DNA from: an uncultured Paracoccaceae bacterium
GTDB lineage: Bacteria > Pseudomonadota > Alphaproteobacteria > Rhodobacterales > Rhodobacteraceae
Length of the DNA: 64,000 bases
Reading direction: 5' to 3'
NCBI GenBank assembly: GCA_947500825.1
Contig: CANMTR010000001.1
Span: forward strand, 62,001 to 126,000
The notes under the pieces were generated by a model. That model searched no databases, had not been told where the DNA came from, and saw only the letters and a program-made list of their open reading frames with translations. The translations under genes were made by a program, and so were the position numbers. Every line of letters starts with the position of its first letter. Within the stretch, counting starts at the first letter, position 1. Of the stretch, positions 40,962 to 55,141 are shown one piece after another.

Positions 40962-41786
40962 TCAGTCCAGGATCGTCTCGTCGGCCAGGGCCGCGGGGTC
41001 GATCTCCGTCTCCGGGCGCTCGACCTCGGTCCCCTCCATGATCTCCTCCACCGCCGCCGTCACGGCCGCCTCCTGCAGGCTGCGCTCCACCTCGGCGCGC
41101 ACGTCCTCGAGCGCGGGCGCCTCGTTCTCGCGCCGGTCGTTGAGCCGGATCACGTGCCAGCCGAACTGCGTCTCGACCGGCCCGGCGATGTCGCCGGGGG
41201 CCATGTCCTGCACCGCCTGGTCGAAGGCGGGCACCATCTCGCCGGGGCCGAACCAGCCCAGGGCGCCGCCCTGGGGCCCCGAGGGCCCGGTCGATTCCGC
41301 CCGCGCCAGCTCGGCGAAGTCCGCGCCCTCGTCGAGACGGGCGATCAGGTCCTGCGCCTCGGCCTCGCTCTCCACCAGGATGTGGGAGGCGTCGTATTGC
41401 GGCTGTCCCTCCGTGGCGCCGTAGAGGCGCTCGTATTCGGCGGCGACCGCGTCCTCGGTCAGCGCCGACTCGATCCGCCCCGCCAGGAGCTGGCTCGACA
41501 GAAGCGCGCGCCGCTGGTTCTCCATCGCCAGGTCGACATAGGGCGCGGGCGCGCCGGCCGCGTCGGCCACCGCCTGCTGCTGGATGAGCTGCTCCAGGAT
41601 CGACCCGTAGAGGACCTCCGGTTCGAGCTGGTCGTACTGCTCGGGCAGGTCCTGGCGCATCGCGGCCATGTGGCCCAGCGTGATGTCGGTGCCGTTGACG
41701 GTGGCGACCACGGTGCCGGGGTCCTGGGCGGCGGCGGGCAGGGCGCCCGCGGCCACAATGGCCAGTCCGGCGGCGAACTTGTTCAT
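40962..41786 (-). CDS. Periplasmic parvulin-type peptidylprolyl isomerase
   Basis: Signal peptide; QYDASHILVESEAEAQDLIARLDEGADFAELA, GALGWFGPGEMVPAFDQAV. Confidence 0.92.
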   Translation of the reverse strand: MNKFAAGLAIVAAGALPAAAQDPGTVVATVNGTDITLGHMAAMRQDLPEQYDQLEPEVLYGSILEQLIQQQAVADAAGAPAPYVDLAMENQRRALLSSQLLAGRIESALTEDAVAAEYERLYGATEGQPQYDASHILVESEAEAQDLIARLDEGADFAELARAESTGPSGPQGGALGWFGPGEMVPAFDQAVQDMAPGDIAGPVETQFGWHVIRLNDRRENEAPALEDVRAEVERSLQEAAVTAAVEEIMEGTEVERPETEIDPAALADETILD

Positions 41787-41823
41787 GACGGCGATCCTTT
41801 CCCCCGGCGGCACGCGGCCGACG

Positions 41824-41852
41824 TTGACACTCTATCGGGCGCCCCTTACATC
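41824..41852 (+). promoter_or_regulatory. Sigma70-type promoter for secA
   Basis: TTGACA - 17 nt - TACATC about 100 bp upstream of secA ATG. Confidence 0.6.
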
Positions 41853-41953
41853 GCTGACAGCCTCAAAAGGGGCCCTGTCTTGCCGCCTTCCTATTCGGCA
41901 CCGACCGGCCGGGCAAGCGATCCCCTCGATAGATTGAATTGTCAGGAGAGACT

Positions 41954-44656
<2,703 letters not shown>

Positions 44657-46166
44657 CCGGAGCGCGCCTCGCCCTTCTCCTGTGGCTGGCGGCGGGGGCC
44701 GCCGCCGCGCAGGAGGTCACGCTCGCCGACGACGGCCGCCCGGTCGCCGAGGGCGAGCTTCTGGGCTACGACGGGCGCTACTACCGCCTCCTGGGCGAAT
44801 ACGGCGAGATCACCCTCGACGGCCGCGCGCTCGACTGCGCCGGTGCCGCCTGCCCGGGCCCCGACTGGGTCGAGACGGTGCGCGTCTCCGGCGAGGCGGC
44901 GATCCTCGACCGCGTTCTGCCGCCCCTCCTCGACGCCTTCGCCCTGGGCCGCGGGCTGACCCTTTCGCTCACCGAGGCCGAGGACGGGCGCCGCCTCTAC
45001 ACCTTCACCGACGAGGACGAGACGGTGGGTGTCGTGCGCCTCCATCCCACCACCTCCGCCGAGGGGATCGCCGACATCGTCGCCGACGCGGCCGACCTCG
45101 CCGTGTCGATCCGCCCCGTCCTGCCGCGCGAGGTCCGCATCGCGCGGGCCGCGGGCCGGGGCGACATCTCCGCCGCGGGGCGCAGCGCGATCCTGGGTCT
45201 CGACGCCCTGGTCCCGGTCGTGTCGGTCCGCAACCCCGTCGCCGCCATCGGCGTGACCGAGCTGCAGGGCGTGCTCGCGGGCCGGATCGACAGTTGGGCC
45301 GACCTGGGCGGCCCCGACGCCCCCATCGCCCTGCACCTGCCCGAGCCGCGCGGCGGCGCGGGCGAGGCGGTGGCGGCGCTCCTCTCTCCGGTCCCCGAGG
45401 GCGTCGCGGCGCAGACCCACGACGCGCCCGCGGCCCTCGCGGCGGCCGTGGCCGACGATCCGCTCGCCCTCGGAGTCACCTTGCGCTCGGGGATGGGCCA
45501 GGCCCAGCCCCTGGCGCTCACCGGCCCCTGCGGGACCGAGGCCAGCGTGGCCCCCTTGTCGGTCAAGACCGAGGACTATCCCCTGACGCTGCCCGCCTTC
45601 CTGGTCGCGCCCGCCCGCCGCGTCGCGCCCTTCGCCCGCGAGCTGGTCGACTACATGACCTCGCCGGTGGCCCAGCCGGTGATCCGCCGCGCCGGGCTGA
45701 TCGACCAGTTCCCCGAGGCGATCCCCTTTGCCGACCAGGGCGCGCGGCTGGGCCTGGCGATCCTCGCGGCCGAGGACCAGGCCGGCCTCGAGGGCCTGCG
45801 CCGCATGGTGGCGGACCTGTCGCGCCGCTCCCGCCTGTCCCTGTCGTTCCGGTTCGAGAACGCCTCCACCACCCTCGACGCGCAATCGGCCTCCAACGTG
45901 GCGCTCCTGGCGGATGCGCTGGAGCGCGGCCTCTTCGACGGGCGCGACCTGCTGTTCGCGGGCTTCTCGGACGGGCAGGGGGCGCCGGGCGCCAACCGCC
46001 GCCTGTCGCGCGCCCGGGCCGAGGTCGTGCGCGACGCGGTCCTCGCGCGCACCGGCGATCCGGGGGCCGAGATGTCGGTGGCCGCCTACGGCGAATCGCT
46101 GCCCATGGCCTGCGACGACACCCCCTGGGGCCGCGGCATCAACCGCCGGGTCGAGGTCTGGCTCGA

Positions 46167-47036
46167 TTAGAGATAGCCGTGGGCGCGAAAGCTGAGCGTG
46201 TCCTGCCGTCCCACGATCACGTGGTCGTGGAGCGTGATCTCCAGCACCGCGCAGGCCGCCGCGATCCGCCCCGTCATCTCGATGTCCGCCTCCGACGGCG
46301 TCGGGTCGCCCGAGGGATGGTTGTGGACCAGGATCACCGCCTTGGCGTTCAGCTCCAGCGCCCGGCGCACCACCTCTCGCGGATAGACGGGCACGTGGTC
46401 CACCGTGCCGCGCGCCTGTTCCTCGTCGGCGATCAGCGTGTTGCGCGTGTCGAGGAACAGAAGGCGGAAGCGCTCCGTCTCGGCCCGCGACAGGGTCGCG
46501 CGGAGATAGTCGAGCAGCGCGTCCCAGCCCGACACCACGGGGCGGCGCATGATCCGCGCCCGGAGCGCGCGCCGCGCCACCGCCTCCGTCACCTTCAGCT
46601 CCAGCGCCACCGACGGGCCCGCGCCCGCCACCGCCTCCAGGTCGCGCGTCGCGGCCGCCAGTACGCCGCCCAGGTCGCCGAAGCGGTCCACCAGCGCGCG
46701 GGCCAGGGGCTTCACGTCCCGGCGCGGCACCATGCGGAACAGCAGCAGCTCCAGCAATTCGTAGTCGGGCATCGGCTCCGCCCCGTGCTCCGCGAACCGC
46801 GCGCGCAGCCGCGCCCGGTGGTCGGCCAGGTAGGATGGCGCACCGCGCGGAGCGGGCGCCTCGTCGCCGCAACGCGGCGCCATCTCCCCGTCGCCGCAAG
46901 GCGGCGCCATCTCCCCGTCGCCGCAAGGCGGCGCCATCGCTCCTTCGCCGCAAGGCGGCGTGCCGGATCTGCCCCCGCCGAACGGCGGAGCCTCGTCGTC
47001 GAGAAAGGAGGGTTGGTCGGGGGAGGGGCGGGCCAT
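46167..47036 (-). CDS. radC: RadC/JAB-domain protein
   Basis: RFRLLFLDTRNTLIADEEQARGTVDHVPVYPREVVRRALELNAKAVILVHNHPSGDPTPSEADIEMT. Confidence 0.93.
   Translation of the reverse strand: MARPSPDQPSFLDDEAPPFGGGRSGTPPCGEGAMAPPCGDGEMAPPCGDGEMAPRCGDEAPAPRGAPSYLADHRARLRARFAEHGAEPMPDYELLELLLFRMVPRRDVKPLARALVDRFGDLGGVLAAATRDLEAVAGAGPSVALELKVTEAVARRALRARIMRRPVVSGWDALLDYLRATLSRAETERFRLLFLDTRNTLIADEEQARGTVDHVPVYPREVVRRALELNAKAVILVHNHPSGDPTPSEADIEMTGRIAAACAVLEITLHDHVIVGRQDTLSFRAHGYL
46866..46964. repeat. 27-bp tandem repeat, about 3.7 copies, in frame in radC 5' region
   Basis: GCCGCAAGGCGGCGCCATCTCCCCGTC repeated at 46866, 46893, 46920 and partial at 46947. Confidence 0.9.
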
Positions 47037-47117
47037 GGCGCAGGATCGCCCGCACGCGCTGAAAGCGGCGTTAACGCGGGCCCGGAGCGCAGGGCACCCC
47101 GGGCCCGCCGTTCCGGG

Positions 47118-48278
47118 TCAGCCCTTCATGCTGTCCCAGAAGGTCTTGACCGTGCGGAAGAACCCGGTGCTCTCCGGGTTGTTCTCCTCCGACAGGTTTT
47201 CGAACTCGCGCAGCAGGTCGCGCTGGCGGCTCGTCAGGTTCACGGGCGTCTCGACGGCAAGCTCGATATACATGTCGCCCATGCCGCCGCCGCGCAGGGC
47301 CGGCATGCCCTTGCCGCGCAGGCGCATCTGCTTGCCCGACTGGCTGCCCGGGGGGATCTTCACCCGGCTGCGGCCGCCGTCGATCGTGGGCACCTCAATG
47401 TCGCCGCCAAGGGCCGCATCGGTCATCGACACCGGCACGCGGCAGAACAGGCTCTCCGCTTCGCGGGTGAAGATCTGGTGCGCCTCCACCTCGATGAAGA
47501 TATAGAGGTCGCCCGACGGGCCGCCGCGCAGGCCGGCCTCGCCCTCTCCGCCCAGGCGGATTCGGGTGCCGGTCTCGACCCCCTTGGGGATGTTCACCGA
47601 CAGGCCGCGCTCGCGCTCCACGCGCCCCGCGCCGCCGCAGCCATGGCAGGGGTTCTTCACGATCTGGCCCGCGCCCGAGCAGGTCGGGCAGGTCCGCTCC
47701 ACGGTGAAGAAGCCCTGCTGGGCGCGCACCTTGCCCATGCCTGAGCAAGTGGGGCAGGTGGCGGGCTCGGCGCCGCCCTCGGCGCCCGAGCCGCTGCACA
47801 CGTCGCACATCACCGCCGTCGGCACGGTGATGGTCTTCTGAAGGCCGCGATGGGCCTCTTCGAGCGTGACGCGCAGGTTGAAGCGCAGGTCCGAGCCGCG
47901 GGTGGCGCGCTGGCCGCCCCGGCGCTGGCCCATGAAGTCGCCGAAGAGGTCGTCGAACACGTCGGAGAACGCCGAGGCGAAGTCGCCCTGTCCGCCGCCT
48001 CCGCCGCCGAAGCCGCCCGGGCGCTGGCCGCCACCGCCGCCGCCCATTCCGCCCTCGAAGGCCGCGTGGCCGAAGCGGTCGTAGGCCGCCTTCTTCTCGG
48101 CATCCTTCAGCACCTCGTAGGCCTCGTTCACCTCCTTGAACTCGGCCTCGGCCTTGGGGTTGTCCGTGTTGCGGTCGGGGTGAAGTTCCTTCGCCTTGCG
48201 GCGGTACCCCTTCTTTATCTCGTCGGCCGACGCGCCCTTGGCGAGCCCGAGAGTCTCGTAGAAATCACGTTTCGCCAT
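47118..48278 (-). CDS. dnaJ: Chaperone DnaJ
   Basis: J domain [37 protein letters not shown]; four CxxCxGxG-type zinc motifs. Confidence 0.97.
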   Translation of the reverse strand: MAKRDFYETLGLAKGASADEIKKGYRRKAKELHPDRNTDNPKAEAEFKEVNEAYEVLKDAEKKAAYDRFGHAAFEGGMGGGGGGQRPGGFGGGGGGQGDFASAFSDVFDDLFGDFMGQRRGGQRATRGSDLRFNLRVTLEEAHRGLQKTITVPTAVMCDVCSGSGAEGGAEPATCPTCSGMGKVRAQQGFFTVERTCPTCSGAGQIVKNPCHGCGGAGRVERERGLSVNIPKGVETGTRIRLGGEGEAGLRGGPSGDLYIFIEVEAHQIFTREAESLFCRVPVSMTDAALGGDIEVPTIDGGRSRVKIPPGSQSGKQMRLRGKGMPALRGGGMGDMYIELAVETPVNLTSRQRDLLREFENLSEENNPESTGFFRTVKTFWDSMKG

Positions 48279-48300
48279 GGATGGTCCTCCATAGAAGAAG

Positions 48301-48325
48301 GCCGGCCCGACGGGGTCGGACCGGC
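48301..48325 (-). terminator. Intercistronic hairpin between dnaK and dnaJ
   Basis: GCCGGCCCGAC-GGG-GTCGGACCGGC, 11-bp stem with one wobble; no clean U-tract. Confidence 0.5.
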
Positions 48326-48348
48326 TCCTATGTCAGGGTCGGGGCGCC

Positions 48349-50268
<1,920 letters not shown>

Positions 50269-50378
50269 GCTGTTCTTGTCCTCTTCTTAAGGCGATTACT
50301 TCGCAGGCAGACCCGTGACGGCACCTGCCCGCCGATCCCGTGGTCCCGGTTTTCCGCCTCCGGGTCGGCGTCGGAGCG

Positions 50379-50407
50379 TATATAGGAAGGGGATTTTCGG
50401 GCTGCAA
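50379..50407 (-). promoter_or_regulatory. Promoter upstream of dnaK
   Basis: Minus strand TTGCAG - 17 nt - TATATA; -10 context CCTATAT also resembles alphaproteobacterial RpoH -10 elements. Confidence 0.5.
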
Positions 50408-50455
50408 TCCCGCGCCCGGAGTGGAAAAGGCCTTGCAACCGATCGGAGAGAGACG

Positions 50456-51079
50456 ATGGAGCCATTCGATATCCGCGGCGTGCGCGTCGTTCCCGGCGCC
50501 CTCGACCCGGCCGCGCAGGCCGCGATCCTGGACGATCTGCGTGCCGTCGCCGCCGCCGCGCCGCTCTTTCACCCCGAGACGCGGCGGGGCCGCAGGATGA
50601 GCGTGGCGATGACCTCGGCGGGCCGCGTGGGCTGGGTCTCCGACCGCCGCGGCTACCGGTACGAGCCGCGCCACCCCTCTGGCCGTCCCTGGCCGCCGAT
50701 CCCCGACCGGCTCATGGCCCTCTGGTCCGCCCATGCCGGCACTCCCGTCCCGCCGGACACCTGCCTTGTCAACCACTACGGGCAGGGCGCGCGGATGGGC
50801 CTGCACCAGGACCGCGACGAGGCCGACCTCGACCAGCCGGTGCTGTCGCTGTCGCTGGGCGACGAGGCGCTGTTCCGGGTGGGCAACGTCGCCCCCGGCG
50901 CGCCCACCGAAAGCGTCTGGCTGCGCTCGGGCGACGTGGCGGTGCTGGCCGGGGCGGCGCGCCTCGTCCACCACGGCGTGGACCGGGTGCGTCACGGCTC
51001 ATCGCGGCTCCTGTCCGGCGGGGGGCGGATCAACGTGACCATGCGCGTGGCCCTCGCGCCGGGCGAGCGCGCGTCGTGA
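50456..51079 (+). CDS. alkB: AlkB-like 2-oxoglutarate/Fe(II) DNA repair dioxygenase
   Basis: CLVNHYGQGARMGLHQDRDEADLDQPVLSLSLGDEALFRVG; GRINVTMRVA. Confidence 0.93.
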   Translation: MEPFDIRGVRVVPGALDPAAQAAILDDLRAVAAAAPLFHPETRRGRRMSVAMTSAGRVGWVSDRRGYRYEPRHPSGRPWPPIPDRLMALWSAHAGTPVPPDTCLVNHYGQGARMGLHQDRDEADLDQPVLSLSLGDEALFRVGNVAPGAPTESVWLRSGDVAVLAGAARLVHHGVDRVRHGSSRLLSGGGRINVTMRVALAPGERAS

Positions 51080-51242
51080 TCGGGCACAACGGGGGCCTCG
51101 GGGGCCGGATCGTTGCCCGAAAAGGGCCTCGGCGGCCTCCCGGATCGGCAAATCCCCCCGCAAGTCGGCGGATTCGGGACCCCGCGCTTGTCTTCGCCGT
51201 TGGCTCGGGCGCATAAGCCCACGACTGCAAGGAAGGACCCGG

Positions 51243-52049
51243 ATGGATTTCGACGCGCTTCTCGACGTGACCCGCCGGCTGGCGCTTGAGGCCGGCGACG
51301 CGATCATGGACATCTACGACCGGCCCGATGTCGCGGTCCGGACCAAGTCCGACGACAGCCCCGTGACCGAGGCGGACGAGGCCGCCGACGCGCTGATCTC
51401 GGCCGGTCTGCGCGCGGCCTTCCCCGACATGCCCTTGGTGACCGAGGAGCAGGCCGACAGCCACGGGGTCTCGGCGCGCACCTTCCTGATCGTCGATCCG
51501 CTCGACGGCACCAAGGAGTTCGTGCAGCGGCGCGGCGACTTCACCGTCAACATCGCCTATGTCGAGGACGGCCGGCCCATCCGCGGCGTGGTCTATGCCC
51601 CCGCCCGCGGGCGCCTCTTCTACACCGATGCGGCAGGCGTCGCGGTCGAGGAGGCCGCCCCCTTCGATCCCGCCCGCCGCGGCGAGGGGCGCCCCTTGAA
51701 GGTCCGCGCGCCGGACGAGGACGCGCTCCTGGTGGTCGCGTCCAAGTCCCACCGCGACGCCGCGACCGACGACTATATCGGCCAGTACAGCGTGGCGGAC
51801 CTGGTCAGCGCCGGCTCGTCGCTGAAGTTCTGCCTCGTGGCCTCGGGCGAGGCCGACCTCTATCCCCGCCTCGGGCGGACCATGGAGTGGGACACCGCCG
51901 CGGGCCACGCCGTGCTGGCGGGGGCGGGCGGCCGGGTGGTGCGCTTCGACGACCACGCGGCGCTCGACTATGGCAAGGAGGGGTTCGCCAACCCGTTCTT
52001 CATCGCCCATGCGCCGGGACTTTCTTTGAAACGCCCCCAGGCGTCCTAG
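51243..52049 (+). CDS. cysQ: 3'(2'),5'-bisphosphate nucleotidase
   Basis: SPVTEADEAAD, VTEEQ, IVDPLDGTKEFVQRRGDFTVNIAYVEDGRP, MEWDTAAGHAVL. Confidence 0.93.
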   Translation: MDFDALLDVTRRLALEAGDAIMDIYDRPDVAVRTKSDDSPVTEADEAADALISAGLRAAFPDMPLVTEEQADSHGVSARTFLIVDPLDGTKEFVQRRGDFTVNIAYVEDGRPIRGVVYAPARGRLFYTDAAGVAVEEAAPFDPARRGEGRPLKVRAPDEDALLVVASKSHRDAATDDYIGQYSVADLVSAGSSLKFCLVASGEADLYPRLGRTMEWDTAAGHAVLAGAGGRVVRFDDHAALDYGKEGFANPFFIAHAPGLSLKRPQAS

Positions 52050-52085
52050 AATGCAACCGTAACAATTGACGACACCGGAGACATT

Positions 52086-52973
52086 ATGCCCCGCAAAGTA
52101 ACGAAGGCCGTCCTTCCCATCGCCGGCCTGGGAACGCGCTTCCTGCCGGCGACGAAGTCGATGCCCAAGGAAATGATGACCCTCGTCGACCGGCCGCTGA
52201 TCCAGTACGCCATGGACGAGGCCCGCGCCGCCGGCATCACCGACTTCATCTTCGTCACCGCGCGCGGCAAGGGCTCGCTGGTCGACTACTTCGACCGCGC
52301 GCCCGAGCTGGAATCCTCGCTCAAGGAGAAGGGCAAGACCGACCTTCTCGACGAGCTGGCCCGCACCGACATGCCCTCCGGCGCCATCTCCACCATCCGC
52401 CAGCAGCAGGCCAAGGGCCTGGGACACGCGGTGTGGTGCGCCCGCCGCCTGATCGGCGACGAGCCCTTCGCCGTGATCCTGCCCGACGACGTGATCGACA
52501 GCGAGACGCCCTGCCTGCAGCAGATGGTCGACGCCCAGGCCGAGACGGGCGGCTGCATGGTCGCCGCCATGGAGGTCGACGAGAGCGAAACCTCGAAATA
52601 CGGCATCCTCGACGTGACCGACGACGGCTCCGCGAGCGTGCGCGTCTCCGGCATGGTCGAAAAGCCCGATCCGAGCGAGGCGCCCTCGAACCTCGCCGTG
52701 ATCGGACGCTACATCCTCACGCCCGAGGTGCTCGACGTGCTCGACCACCAGGACCCGGGCAAGGGCGGGGAGATCCAGCTCACCGACGCCATCGCCAGCC
52801 AGATCGCCGGCGACCCGGGCGTCTGGGGCTTCAAGTTCGACGGCCGCCGCTTCGACTGCGGCTCCAAGTCGGGCTTCCTGCAGGCGACGGTCAGCTACGG
52901 CCTGAAGCGGTCCGACCTGCGCGACGACCTCGCGGAGTTCATCCGCGATATCGACCCCGCGCTCCTGAAGTGA
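52086..52973 (+). CDS. galU: UTP-glucose-1-phosphate uridylyltransferase
   Basis: KAVLPIAGLGTRFLPATKSMPKEMMTLVDRPLIQYAMDEA. Confidence 0.96.
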   Translation: MPRKVTKAVLPIAGLGTRFLPATKSMPKEMMTLVDRPLIQYAMDEARAAGITDFIFVTARGKGSLVDYFDRAPELESSLKEKGKTDLLDELARTDMPSGAISTIRQQQAKGLGHAVWCARRLIGDEPFAVILPDDVIDSETPCLQQMVDAQAETGGCMVAAMEVDESETSKYGILDVTDDGSASVRVSGMVEKPDPSEAPSNLAVIGRYILTPEVLDVLDHQDPGKGGEIQLTDAIASQIAGDPGVWGFKFDGRRFDCGSKSGFLQATVSYGLKRSDLRDDLAEFIRDIDPALLK

Positions 52974-52979
52974 GCGCTC

Positions 52980-53014
52980 GCCGGGGCAGGGGATGTGCGC
53001 ATCCCCGCCCCGGC
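52980..53014 (+). terminator. Hairpin downstream of galU
   Basis: GCCGGGGCAGGGGATG-TGCG-CATCCCCGCCCCGGC, about 15 bp with one bulge. Confidence 0.55.
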
Positions 53015-53134
53015 CCACCCGCCTTTCCGTGGAAAAATTAACCCGACGGAGGTCCGACGCGACTCCGACGGCGATCCAACTCCCCTTTCCGGGGCGGCGC
53101 CGTCATCTCCTGCGGAAGCGTACGGGGGGGGGGC

Positions 53135-53599
53135 TCAGGCCGCGTGGCTGGCCGATCGCTGGGTCAGCACGGCATGGATCGTCGCCGCGTCCGCGTTGGC
53201 CCTCAGCGTCGCGCACAGGTCCGCGTCCCGCAACGTGCGCGACACCGAGGCCAGCGCCTTGAGGTGGTCCACGCCCGCGTCCTCGGGCGCGAACAGCCCG
53301 AAGATCAGGTCCACGGGCTGCCGGTCCGCCGCCCCGAAATCGAGCGGTCGCTCCAGCTTCAGGAACGCGCCCCGCACGCGGTCGGGACCCGACAGGCGCG
53401 CGTGGGGCAGGGCGACGCCCTGTCCCACGGCCGTGGGCCCGAGGCTCTCGCGATCGCGCAGCGCCTCGCAGACGCGGTCCGGCGCGAAGCCGTAAACCGC
53501 GCCGGCGAGCTCGGAGAGAGTGGTGAACAACCGCTTCTTGCTCGACATCGAGGGCAGTACCCGAATCGCCTCGGGCACGAGGAGGTCGTTCATGATCAT
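53135..53599 (-). CDS. ptsN: PTS IIA-like nitrogen-regulatory protein PtsN
   Basis: LRDRESLGPTAVGQGVALPHARLSGPDRVRGAFLKLERPLDFGAADRQPVDLIFGLFAPED. Confidence 0.93.
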   Translation of the reverse strand: MIMNDLLVPEAIRVLPSMSSKKRLFTTLSELAGAVYGFAPDRVCEALRDRESLGPTAVGQGVALPHARLSGPDRVRGAFLKLERPLDFGAADRQPVDLIFGLFAPEDAGVDHLKALASVSRTLRDADLCATLRANADAATIHAVLTQRSASHAA

Positions 53600-53636
53600 G
53601 AGTTACCTCTGAAATGCGGTGGACGACCCGGTCGTC

Positions 53637-54215
53637 TCAGCGTGTCGAATTGGGGTCTATCCATCCGATGTTCCCGTCGTCGCGACGATAGACGACGTTG
53701 ACCCCTTGATCCTGCTTCTCGTTGCGAAACACCAGCACGGGCGCGCCTGCAAGCTCCATCTGCATCACCGCCTCGCCGACCGACAGCGACGGGATCCGCG
53801 TTTCCATCTCGGCCACGATGATCGGCTGGAGCGTCTCGGGCTCCTCGGCCTCCTCGTCCTCCGATGCGGCGAGGATATACGAGGCGACGCCCGAAAGTTC
53901 AACGGGCTGGGCGCGCTCCCTGTGATGGTCCTTCAGCCGCCGCTTGTAGCGCCTGAGCTGCTTTTCCATCTTGGTGACGGCCGCATCCGCGGCCGCATAG
54001 ATGTCGTGCTCCTTGGCGCTGGCCTGCACGGTCAATCCGGTCGAGAGGTGCAGGACCGTTTCGCAATTGAACGTCGAGCCGTCGCGGGAGAAGACCACGA
54101 GCGCGTCGGTCGGCCGTCCCGGATACTTGGCGATCGCTGCCTCGATCTGGAACTGGACGTGGGCCTGAAGGGCCTCGCCGATATCGATCTGCTTGCCGCT
54201 GATCTGGGTGCGCAT
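53637..54215 (-). CDS. hpf: Ribosome hibernation-promoting factor, long form
   Basis: MRTQISGKQIDIGEALQAHVQFQIEAAIAKY; C-terminal SVGEAVMQMELAGAPVLVFRNEKQDQGVNVVYRRDDGNIGWI. Confidence 0.94.
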   Translation of the reverse strand: MRTQISGKQIDIGEALQAHVQFQIEAAIAKYPGRPTDALVVFSRDGSTFNCETVLHLSTGLTVQASAKEHDIYAAADAAVTKMEKQLRRYKRRLKDHHRERAQPVELSGVASYILAASEDEEAEEPETLQPIIVAEMETRIPSLSVGEAVMQMELAGAPVLVFRNEKQDQGVNVVYRRDDGNIGWIDPNSTR

Positions 54216-54394
54216 GGGGGTCTCCTCTTTGCGAAAGAACGGGTGCACGGGCACGCCCGGGACACGGGCCGGTGGGGCCAACCCCCCGTGCCGCAGGGAT
54301 TTTCCGCGGCATCCGGGGGGTGGCGAATGCCGCGCCCCGTGCCGGTATTTGGCGCGAAACGCCCCCGCGAAGTCAAGCGTCCCGGGCCGGCCCC

Positions 54395-55141
54395 TCATCC
54401 GAGCTGGAAGCCCTGGCCGAGATAGACGCGGCGCACATGCTCGTCGGCCACGACCTCCTCGCTGGTGCCGCTCATCAGCACGCCGCCTTCGTGCAGGATG
54501 TAGGCGCGGTCGACGATGGACAGGGTCTCGCGCACGTTGTGGTCGGTGATCAGCACCCCGATCCCGCGCCCGGTGAGGTTGGCCACCAGCTCGCGGATGT
54601 CGCCCACCGCGATCGGGTCCACGCCCGCGAAGGGCTCGTCGAGCAGAAGGTAGCGCGGTTCGGCCGCCAGGCAGCGCGCGATCTCGACCCGGCGCCGCTC
54701 GCCGCCCGACAGGGCGGGGGCGGGCGTGGCGCGCAGATGCGCGATGGAGAACTCCTCCAGCAGCGCCTCCAGCCGGGCCCTGCGCTCGGCGCGGTCGCGC
54801 ACCCTCAGCTCGAGGATCGCCATGATGTTCGATTCCACGTCGAGCCCGCGAAAGATCGACATCTCCTGGGGCAGGTAGCCGATCCCCATCCGCGCGCGGC
54901 GGTACATGGGCAGCCGCGTCACCTCGCGCCCGTCGAGAACGACCCGGCCCCCGTCGGGGGAGATCAGCCCCGCCACCGCGTAGAAGCAGGTGGTCTTGCC
55001 GGACCCGTTGGGCCCCAGAAGCGCCACCACCTCGCCGCGCGACAGGGTCAGGCTGACGTCGCGGATCACCGGCCGCTTCTGGTAGCTCTTGGCGAGGTTC
55101 TCGACGATCAGGCCCTCGGCGGCCGCGTTCAGGTCCGTCAT
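54395..55141 (-). CDS. lptB: LPS export ABC transporter ATP-binding protein
   Basis: [12 protein letters not shown] Walker [40 protein letters not shown]. Confidence 0.96.
   Translation of the reverse strand: MTDLNAAAEGLIVENLAKSYQKRPVIRDVSLTLSRGEVVALLGPNGSGKTTCFYAVAGLISPDGGRVVLDGREVTRLPMYRRARMGIGYLPQEMSIFRGLDVESNIMAILELRVRDRAERRARLEALLEEFSIAHLRATPAPALSGGERRRVEIARCLAAEPRYLLLDEPFAGVDPIAVGDIRELVANLTGRGIGVLITDHNVRETLSIVDRAYILHEGGVLMSGTSEEVVADEHVRRVYLGQGFQLG

Noticed and set aside
46866-46964. CRISPR array or REP cluster in radC
   Set aside because: Contiguous 27-bp in-frame units with no spacers; better described as a coding minisatellite.
53637-54398. N-terminally extended Hpf (ORF starts at 54398)
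   Set aside because: The extra 61 residues are low complexity and precede a good RBS/ATG at 54215; treated as untranslated leader.
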